Shown here: positions 9,991-18,192 of the stretch, piece by piece
Numbering within the stretch: position 1 is the stretch's first letter
How the letters are laid out: each line of letters begins with the position of its first letter
Assembly (NCBI GenBank): GCA_001579985.1
Contig: LRSR01000189.1
Location: 1 to 22,066 of the forward strand
Reading direction: 5' to 3'
DNA: 22,066 nucleotides
Source: Hypsibius dujardini
Taxonomy: Eukaryota > Tardigrada > Eutardigrada > Parachela > Hypsibiidae
Program-made: the position numbers and the translations under genes
Notes under the pieces: generated by a model
What the model was told of the DNA's origin: nothing
Database searches by the model: none
Seen by the model: only the letters and a program-made list of their open reading frames with translations

Positions 9991-11839
9991 ATGGCTATGA
10001 AATTCCAATATGACGAGCAGGGCGACTCCTTCGTTTACTTCGTCATGGCGTTTCTCGTGCTGGTGCTCTGCCCGTCGTCCTACTTTTTTTGGCCTCGCGT
10101 CGAGGTGGACGGTACGGTGGAAGGGGGTGAATTTTGGGGGGGAAATGACTGTTTCCATCGAAGACGTCCGTTTTTTTTTCATGACTTTTACGGTGTGTTT
10201 CTCGGCTGCAGATTCGGAGAAATTGGGCTCCAAGTGTGCCTGCGACAATTGCGAGCATAAGCGTTCAAAGATTCGCGCCGCGAAACCGAACAAGAAGGTG
10301 CAGCGAGCGTTGACGTGAGTCTTGTGATTGGGTTATTTTGCCCTTGCCCTGTGCGATATATTGATTGATTAGCCCGTGTGGTGTTTATTAGTTTGTGGCT
10401 GCGATTGATTGATGAGTAGAACTGTGTATTTTTTGTAACAGTTTCACGGTGAGATTATTCTGACGCTGTTCTATCCAGAATTTTGTTTTGAATTAATTGA
10501 AGTTAGCATAACTATTTTTGGACATAAGAGGCGCGGGTGTGGGTTCTTCGTTACTAATTGGTGGGATCTGACCGGAAGTGCTCCAGGAACCGGATGTAGC
10601 TCCGCCCACTGGCTTTCTGAATTGTTTTTTCATTTGACTAAATTATGATTTACTGGGAAAATCAAGATTTTCTAGTTTAGTGTTTTTTAGTAAAATGAAA
10701 CCTCTCGAGATCGATTTTTTGCATAGCGAGAGGGAATTTTTCGTGATGGTTGTTTCTATTGATTGTTTCTATTGATTGATTGGTTTGATTGACTAAATAC
10801 GATCCTGACTGACATTTCTCACTGGGTTCTTACAGAAAAATCGTGCTCATCATCGGCTGGACCTGCGTCGCGCTGATGGCCTACAAAGTCGCCACGGCTA
10901 AAAAGGAGATTGTTGAATTTAGACCGTACGAAATTCTGGAGCTTGAGCCGGTGAGTGTGTGCATTCCTCCTAGTCTTATCGGTCATCGCGAGCCGTTACA
11001 ATTTCGTTTGGCCGTGAAACCGATTTCCCTAACGAGTTTTGTTGTGATTTGGTTAAATGTGTTTAGGGTGCCACCGTCGATGAGATCAAAAAGCAGTACC
11101 GGAAACTGAGCCGGGTATGGCATCCCGATCGGCATGGCGGCAACGAGACACGCTTTATTCTTATCACCAAGGCTGAAGCGGCGTACGTTCATTCGACCAA
11201 CTGTCTGCCTGCCTGTCTATTTGCCTGTTAGTCTATTTTTTGCCTTTCTGACTGCCTGCCTGTCTTTCTATCTTTCTGTCTGTCTATATGTCTGTCTCTC
11301 TGTTTGTCTGTCTGTTTGTCTGTCTGTCGGCCTACCTATCTGTCTGTAAATCTGCCCGCGAAGCGGTGTTTGTCTCTCTGTCAGCCCTCTATCAGCCTTT
11401 TTATTCTGTTTGTGTCGATCTCTGGCGAGCTTTCGTATCAGGTTGCATTTCGTTCAATCATAGATTGACCGATCCCATCGCTCGGGAAAATTGGGAGAAG
11501 TACGGAAACCCCGACGGCCCGGGTGTGACGGAATTCGGCATAGCACTTCCGGTCTGGCTTGTCGAAGGCAACAACTCCATATGGGTATAACTTCACTCCT
11601 GCAAGTTACTGGGTTTTTTAATGCTTTGATCGGTCTTTGCTGTCTCTTCAGGTACTGGGACTCTACGGTCTGGTTTTCATGATTATTCTGCCCACCGCTG
11701 TGGTAAGTCACGCACAAACCCACCTTGATTTGGCGGAACTAATTTTCTATCTGTGCGTTTTGTCTATGCCTAATTGCCTAGCTTTTGTCTGCCTATCTAG
11801 TTGCCTTCCTGTCGGCCTGTCTGTCTGTCTGTCTGTCTC

Positions 11840-11870
<31 letters not shown>

Positions 11871-12796
11871 TTCTGTCTCGGTCTCTGTTTGAATATCTAT
11901 CTTATCTCTCAGTCAGTCTGTCTGTATGTCCGCCCGTCGGTTTGTCTGCTTGCCTGTCTTTCTGCCTATTCTTCTATCTAAATGCTTGCCTACTTGCGCC
12001 TCTATATTTCCCTCACATGATCTATCCGTTTGATTTATGTATGTCTGAATTGGGGTTTTTATACTGTTTTACCTCTGCCATCTTCTGTTGCAATAGGGAA
12101 TGTGGTGGTATCGGTCCATCCGCTACACCAGCGAAGCCGTCCTTATTGATACCACCAAACTCCTACGCTACTACTTCCATCGCTCCTCCACCCTCAATGC
12201 AAAACGTAAACTACCGCTCCCCTTTTCTCTATCGACCGGTCAAAGCACACTGGAACAGTAACTTTTTTCTCACCTGTAGGCATCTTGTTGATCCTCACCG
12301 GGGCCTGCGAATTCGATAACACCCAGAATCAGGAAATTATCACCCGGCCCGATGACAACATCCACATTCCCACTGTATGTTTGCTGTCAGCTTCGGTTTT
12401 CTGATTTCAACTCTCGGTACTCTCCTTGATTCGTGGCTTGAGTTGTCAGTGAAAGATTTGGATTGATTGACTGATTGGTCACTCTGTTGTTTTTGCCTTC
12501 GTTTTTACTAATACTGCTCTCTTGTTTCCTTTATCCGTAGCTCATGCGATCGCTCGGCACCGTACAGGAGAAGATCAAGGAGCGACCGTTCGGTGCACCG
12601 TACAGCGTCAAGACCCGTGCGCTGCTCTTGGCACATCTCGATCGAATTGAATTGCCGGCGAGTTACTTGCGCGAAGGTATGGTTATGCTGCCTGTCTGCA
12701 TGAGACCTGTCTTTGGATTATTAAACTATCAGACAGATGTATACAGTAGGTAGGGTACATGCGTATGCAAATACACAGATAAACCGATAAGCATGG

Positions 12797-12853
<57 letters not shown>

Positions 12854-15371
12854 GGCAGACAGACAAGACAGGCAGACAGACATTAATACTGGCAGACAGC
12901 CAAAACAGGCAGACAGAAACATTCAGGTAGATAGACAGACTGACCGACATAAACCTACTGAATGATGGAATGACAGACATTTATTCCAATTTTTGTTGTG
13001 CAGACTTGGATTACATTCTGAAGAAGTGTCCGATGCTGATCAACGAGATGATCAACTCATGCGCCCTCCTCATGATGTGGTACTATTCCCGACAAAGTAG
13101 GCCACGTTTCACCTTCTTGTGCCGGAATTCATTTTTACTTATTCCATGCTTTGCTGCAGTCACTATGATGCCCAGCATTGACACTGTGGAGAACATTATG
13201 AAGCTGAGCCAGATGCTGGTGCAGGGACTGAATGAGCACTCGAGCGCTCTTCTCCAGATCCCAAACATTGACGCGGAGATTCTGCGCCACTTCTTCGTGA
13301 AGAAACGCAACATCAAGTCCATTGAGCAGTTTCTGCGGTTTCCCGATGACGAGCGGAGAAAGCTGCTGCGTAATCTGACGGACAAGCAGTACAACGATGT
13401 GATGAGTGTCTGCAATGATATGCCGCATATTGAGGCTATCGTCGAACTAAAGGGTCAGTCCGTCTGCTTGTTTAAATGTCTCAGCGTGTAGCCGCTTACT
13501 GATCCCTTGCTCTGCATGTGTTTAGCTTGTCTGCCTGAACACCTGCCTTTCTGATCTTGACTCTTTTCTTTCTGTTTATCTATTTGTCCCTCTGCACATC
13601 GACTTGTTCATTACTGTATTTCTTGTCTGTCTACCCATTCGTCTACTTGTCTGCCTGCATGTTTGCTTGCCTGCCTATGTCCCTTCCTGTTGACCGAAGT
13701 GTCTGTCTGCCTGCCTGTGGACTTTTCTATCTACTGGATTGTCTGCCTGTCTGTCGATCTACTTGTCTGCCTGCGTGCTTGTCTGTATCAACTTGTCGGT
13801 CTGTCTTGTTGCCTGCCTATCTATCTACTTGTCTGTGTTTGTGTCTTTCTATCGTCTATCTATTGTCTGTCTCTGTGGCCTTTCGTAGCTCTCTACGTTT
13901 CTTCCTGTTGATCTGCATACCTGCCTACCTATCGAGTTGTCTGTGTACTTGGTTTCTTATCCATGTACTTTTCCTCTCCGTCTGCCGAAAGACTTGCTGT
14001 CTGGTTGTCTACCAAATGATCTGCCTGCTGGTCTATTCTCATGATCCATCCACTGTCTGTCTCTTTTGTCTGAATTTGTTTTTCAGAATTTTGCTGAATT
14101 ACCACTTATTGCTTCCGTTTGTTTGTTGTTTGTTTTGCCTGTATGTTTTTCCTGATATGTCTGTGATGATGCCTGCGATTGATTGTTACGCGAGTCTTGA
14201 GTATTTTTTGGGGGTTGCGTTCTGCAGTTGTGGACGACGAGGATCAGCACATGGTCACAGCCGGCGCCATCACCACGGTCAACGTTCGGCTGATCCGTCA
14301 CAATCTCGGCGAGTGGGTGCAGAACGCGGTCGGTGATGAGGATAAGGACCAAGAAGCGGACGGTGCCGTTCAAGAGGCCAAGGTATTGCGCAGTGTTTGT
14401 TTGATCAGTGTCTGTTTCTTTAGCAAGATCGACAAGTTCATGTAAAATTGTATGCCTAGAGCGGGACAAGTAAAAGTGCTTACCGACGGAACAAGAAAAA
14501 GACCAAGGGGAAGAAGGGTCAAGGCGGCACGAAGCAGAAGAAGATTGCCGCAGCTGTCCCGAACAAGGATGCTCTCGCTACGGTACGGAAGTGTATGAAT
14601 CGTTCAGCCTGTGTGAATATACGCATCTATCTGTCTGTCTAGCTGCCTGTTTGTTTGTCTGCCTGTCTGCTCTCAGTTGGTCTGTCTGTCTGTCTGTTTG
14701 TCTGTATGTTTATTTGTCTCTCTGCCTGTCTGTCTGTCTGTCTGTCGATCGGTCCGTCTGTTTACCTGTGATCTGGCTGTCTGTCTGTATCTTTCTTGTC
14801 CGACTTTCTGTCTGAATTTGTTTGTCTGAATATATTTGTCTCATGTCCATGTATGTCTATGTCTGTCTTTGTGCTTGTTGGTATTTGCCTGAAAGTGTGG
14901 TTGTCTGTTCTCTGTCCGTTGTGGAGATTTGGTCTGAGCTCTTTGGTATTTTCTTAACAGGGAGACGATGCGAAAAAGCCAAAAGAAAACGGCACCGTCG
15001 CCAAGGTTGACGGTGATGAATCCGGCAGTGGCGGGGAGGAGTCTGGCAGCGGCGGCGGTTCTGATTCCGAGGATGACAAGGAAAACCATGCCGGGGATGA
15101 TGAAGTGAAGGATCAGTCGGCCGATGACGAACCGCCGGAGCTGGAGCGGTCGAGTGAGGACGAGGAGAAGGAGGGCAAGGATACGGTAGCAAAGGGCGGC
15201 AGTAAGGGCAGCGGTGATGATGATGACGATGATAAAGCCTGGGATGATGATGGGGATTTGGACACCAGCCGGGACGCCATTCCGGATGTCAAGTCTAAAT
15301 TTTCGCATCCCGTGCACTGCCCATACTTTCCAGAGGTAGAGAAACAGATACATTTGTCGGTTGATCGTCTT

Positions 15372-15407
<36 letters not shown>

Positions 15408-15841
15408 CCTGCGTGCCTGTTTACCTGTCTGACATATCTGGTCTGCTTACCTGCGAGCTTACCTAATTATCTCTTAGTCTATCTGATTGACCAATTGCCA
15501 TCCATATGTTAGCTATTCCAGTTTCAGTTTTACTACATGATATTTTTCAGGATAAGCAAGAATGGTGGTGGGTCTACTTGGCCGACAAGAAGAACCGGAA
15601 ACTAGTCTCCGCACCCCTCCTCGTTACTAACCTCGTCGCCGAAGAGTCTGTTCAGCTCAAGTTCACCGCCCAAGCTCCCGGTACCTACAACTACACTGTG
15701 GTGGTGAAATCTGACTCTTACCTGGATATGGACACGATATCGAATCTAAAAGTACGTCATCAATTGTCAACAACCAATTATCTACTTGTCGGCCTGCCTG
15801 ACTACCTACCTGTCGGCTTGTCTGTCTGCATGTTTGTATAT

Positions 15842-15874
<33 letters not shown>

Positions 15875-15883
15875 TGCTCTGCC

Positions 15884-15928
<45 letters not shown>

Positions 15929-16163
15929 GCATTCAGTCAGTCCTCCTGCCTGCTTAACTATCAGTTTGTCTGTTTGCCTGCCTACCTAGTCGTCTCTTAT
16001 GATGCTTCAATTATTTCTTCTTCTCCCCTTGCAGTTTGAAGTAAGAGAAGCCAAAGAGGTGGATCTTAACCATCCTCAATGGGATTTGGAGGAGTCCGAT
16101 GAGGAGAAAGCCGACGACCATGACGACGACTACGCGTCCGAGACAGATTCGGATTCGAATTAA
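9991..16163 (+). CDS. SEC63: Translocation protein SEC63 (16 exons)
   Basis: SEC63 is the ER-membrane J-protein that works with SEC61 and SEC62 and recruits BiP for post-translational import. Exons: 9991-10111, 10212-10314, 10836-10950, 11067-11182, 11464-11584, 11652-11702, 12097-12205, 12280-12374, 12541-12676, 13004-13096, 13160-13453, 14228-14382, 14460-14582, 14961-15335, 15551-15751, 16035-16163. All phases join, giving about 778 residues (human 760). Features: FQYDEQG near the N-terminus; TM1 about 14-34; TM2 about 76-93 (KIVLIIGW); lumenal J domain from about 104 with HPD at 132-134; NPDGP then TM3 about 190-209; two Brl-like regions around 210-500 and 660-740; a Lys-rich then acidic linker in exons 13-14; FPEDKQEWWWVYLAD across the exon 14/15 joint; an acidic tail suited to SEC62 binding. 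Exon 1 could instead end at 10126 (donor GTGAAT), adding five residues in the same phase. Confidence 0.95.
11203..11345 (+). repeat. TCTG array, SEC63 intron 4
   Basis: Imperfect TCTG/CCTG array starting about 20 bp after the donor at 11183 (GTACGT) in a 281-bp intron. The intron interrupts the J-domain coding region, and the following exon resumes with LTDPIARENWEKYGNPDGP. Confidence 0.85.
11760..11990 (+). repeat. TCTG array, SEC63 intron 6
   Basis: Imperfect TCTG array with a cleaner core near 11817-11878, inside the 394-bp intron that follows TM3 (11703-12096). Variants include CCTG, ATCTA and TTCTG. Confidence 0.85.
12783..12952 (+). repeat. CAGA array (reverse orientation), SEC63 intron 9
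   Basis: The cleanest array in the gene: an uninterrupted GACA run of about 14 units at 12798-12854, then imperfect units to about 12952. It reads CAGA on the sense strand, opposite to the other SEC63 intron arrays, and follows a very short TCTG-like stretch just after the donor (12689-12715). Intron 12677-13003. Confidence 0.88.
13454..14070 (+). repeat. Long degenerate TCTG array, SEC63 intron 11
   Basis: The longest and most degenerate array in the window, filling most of a 774-bp intron (13454-14227) from just after the GTCAGT donor. It is open in a forward frame for about 259 codons with Leu/Ser/Val/Cys periodicity, which is a repeat artefact. The last 150 bp before the acceptor are repeat-free and T-rich. 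Confidence 0.8.
14626..14905 (+). repeat. TCTG array, SEC63 intron 13
   Basis: Imperfect TCTG array inside intron 14583-14960, with the cleanest run at about 14677-14745. It ends well before the AACAG acceptor at 14960. Confidence 0.85.
15358..15484 (+). repeat. TCTG array, SEC63 intron 14
   Basis: TCTG array with a perfect run near 15370-15402, starting about 20 bp after the donor at 15336 in a 215-bp intron, the shortest plus-strand intron that carries a clear TCTG array. Confidence 0.85.
15790..15990 (+). repeat. CCTG and TCTG array, SEC63 intron 15
   Basis: A run of pure CCTG units (about 15843-15872) followed by a pure TCTG run (about 15881-15928), then degenerate units, in intron 15752-16034. 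The block order, CCTG next to TCTG, is the composite structure known from human CNBP intron 1. Confidence 0.88.
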
Positions 16164-16883
16164 AACATAACAACCCACATAGTCGAGCCGTCTCTGTCTT
16201 TCCGTGCTTCGTAAATCTTTTTCCTTGACTTGGCGTAAGCTTTACATTCTATAGGATGCGCTCACTCAGCTGTATGTCCATCTGCAACGAGGTGAGGCAA
16301 TTCGTGAGAGTGGTGCCTGCCACGGAATGATGGCTGGTTGACCGCAATAGTTGCCCGTTTTACTCATGTTTGAAAGTTCATCAACAACTCTTTGAATTCT
16401 ATAAAAGATCCGCAGACAGATCGATCGGTGTGCTAAAAGAATAAAATATCAACGAAAACACGTCTGGATTGCTGTGGTTTGGTGTTTGTCTTACGTTACT
16501 GTAATTAGCTGTTCTGTTTTGTGTTGGAGTTTGTGGCAACAGGCACAAAAATACTGTGCGTTCGTGAGTTAGTCTGTCTTTTTGTCTGACCGTCTTTCAT
16601 CTTTATGTCCTGTCTGTCTATCTGTTTATTGCGCTGCCTCTCTGTATATCTGCTTGTCTCTTGGTCTATCTGTCTGTCTGCCTTTCTGACTGCCTGTTTC
16701 TGGAGCTGTCTGCCTGTACATCTGTGTATCTGTGTATCTGTCTTGTCAGCCTGATTGTCTGTTTGTCTGCATGTTTATTTATCTGCCTGTCTGCCGAAAT
16801 GTCTAATCATCTGCCTGCCTGTCAGTAGAAGTGGAATTACTTATGCTATGTTCCAGCAAGATATCTTTCCCGGCCTCCAACTC
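16164..16883. other. SEC63 3' flank with TCTG array
   Basis: SEC63 3' UTR to about 16460, then a degenerate TCTG array at about 16568-16825. The remaining 60 bp lead into the inverted duplication. No further gene is seen. Confidence 0.6.
16440..16445 (+). terminator. Poly(A) signal AATAAA of SEC63
   Basis: AATAAA 277 bp after the SEC63 stop, followed by GT-rich sequence (GTGGTTTGGTGTTTGTC near 16471). It is the first canonical signal downstream, so it probably sets a 3' UTR of about 300 bases. Confidence 0.6.
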
Positions 16884-18121
16884 TTACCGCAACCCATTCT
16901 GTCCAGTCCACAATTCGTTCAGCTGGCCTTCCTGCCCCTCCACCGTACCATCCAATTGGGATAGTGTGTGTCCGCGAACCGCCAGCTTACTAGACAGGAC
17001 GTCACCTCTCTGCGCGCCAAGACTGACCATCTTGGAGATATCCGCGATGCCAACCTTCGCGTCCGCCAGCCCACGCTGAAGCGTGTCGATCTACACGAAA
17101 ACAATAAACATGGAACCGGCAAGTATAGATTTCGACAAAATGTGACAGAAATACCCAGAGATCAATTATGAGGATTCGAGATTCATGAGGAAGCCGCTGT
17201 CCCTGTGCAGTTTTCAACATGACGCTCCCGATCCTGCTGCTTCAATCCTCCTTGGCGGATGGTGCAAACCTTGCAATAGTACAAACCCATCACCTTATGC
17301 AATTCGAACATCTGATCTGGGGCTCCTTGGACGAGTACTTGAGCGGTACGGTGACGGTGATGCAAAGGAAGATAAGCCCAAACCGCTAATCGATCAACCA
17401 ATCAATCATTTAACGTTCCCACGAAACTGTTCTGTCCTCGACTCTGATGAAACCTGCAACAACTATCTCTTCCCGCAGCCGTTTCTGCAGCGACATATTA
17501 CGAAGCGACGGACAAGTGTGAAAAAAGAGGATGAAAAATTTAAGCCGGGCTAACAAGAGAACAAAAGCCCACCTCTCGCAGGCGCTGAAACCGCGCGAGC
17601 TTCGTGATAAACGCGAGACGCCAAACTGCAGAATGCTCTCCAGCACTTCCTTCAGTTTATCACTCCACCACTCCTTCTTGGTCAATCCCAACGCGGACGC
17701 GGATTGCCAGTCTTCTGGTGGCTCTGACATTTGTGATGAAAAAATCCCATCGCAACAGGTCTAAATCAGGACGTTTCTGAAAGGAACAAGGGAAAAAACA
17801 ATGCAATGTTTCCGTTGGTTCCTGTAGTGTTTCCATTTGTTCCTGCAATGTTCCCGTTTGTTCCTGTAATATTTCCATTTGTTCGTGTAATGTTTACGCT
17901 TGTTCCTGCAGTGTTTCCGCTTGTTCCTGTAATGTTTTCGTTTGTTCCTGCAATGATTCCGCCTGTTGCAGTTGTTCGTGCCGGTCGCTGTTATAACGCA
18001 TCGCTCGGTGGGATAGTCTCAACGTTTCGTTTGACAACGTTCCACACACGCGCGCCAAATTATATAGAAAGCAGTTAATTCTTTGCTGGAAAGTGGAAAT
18101 GGAATATAAAATATTTTCCAT
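16884..18121 (-). CDS. Unrecognised heptad-repeat gene candidate; right arm of inverted duplication
   Basis: On the minus strand an ATG at 18121 opens a frame of about 75 codons: MENILYSISTFQQRINCFLY, then about 30 residues, then heptads of the type LQEQTET. It reaches TAA at 17894-17896, but a GTAAAC donor sits at the same spot (17897-17892), and the left copy has GTAAAC there too, so splicing is likely. Downstream exon-like pieces: about 17730-17600 (MSEPPEDWQSASALGLTKK), a middle segment (QVLVQGAPDQMFELHK), and 17090-16884 after the acceptor TTTTCGTGTAG (IDTLQRGLADAKVG ... QNGLR, TAA at 16884-16886, or a GTAAGA donor overlapping that stop). The likely product is a coiled-coil-rich protein. 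Against it: the best acceptor (TTCCTTTCAG) leads to an in-frame TAG, and a 2-bp difference from the left copy shifts the frame near 17600. It may be a young gene or a decaying one. Confidence 0.45.
17807..17971 (-). repeat. 21-bp minisatellite encoding heptads
   Basis: About eight 21-bp units (minus-strand consensus TTGCAGGAACAAACGGAAACA), each encoding seven residues (Leu-Gln-Glu-Gln-Thr-Glu-Thr). A leucine every seven residues is compatible with a coiled coil. Only about three degenerate units remain in the left copy (about 7160-7225). One unit carries TAA/GTAAAC at 17892-17897. Confidence 0.85.
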
Positions 18122-18192
18122 TGTTGTTTTTTCCCCTCGAATTTTGTAATAATTTTTCTGAAAATTCCTGGGGATTTCCAAAGTTGGGAAAA
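18122..18192. promoter_or_regulatory. 71-bp gap between divergent starts (PRIM1 and heptad gene)
   Basis: The PRIM1 ATG (18193, plus) and the heptad-gene ATG (18121, minus) are only 71 bp apart, so if both are real their transcription starts must overlap or share a core promoter. The interval is AT-rich with a T-run (TTGTTGTTTTTTCCCC). No specific element could be named. Confidence 0.35.

Noticed and set aside
12783-12952. CRISPR-like array
   Set aside because: The repeats are contiguous tetranucleotides without unique spacers, in a eukaryotic intron.
12683-12980. Minus-strand Cys/Leu/Ser-rich frames
   Set aside because: Reverse reading of the CAGA array in SEC63 intron 9; no splice or homology support.
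13557-14336. 259-codon open frame rich in Leu, Ser, Val and Cys
   Set aside because: It is the TCTG array of SEC63 intron 11 read in frame; TCTG repeats encode Ser-Val-Cys-Leu with no stop. SEC63 homology ends at 13453 and resumes at 14228.
17185-17553. Plus-strand 122-codon frame within the right duplicate (and its counterpart 7520-7804 minus)
   Set aside because: It is antisense to the duplicate's exon-like pieces. The acceptors (GTGTAG, TTTACAG) and heptads all support the other strand.
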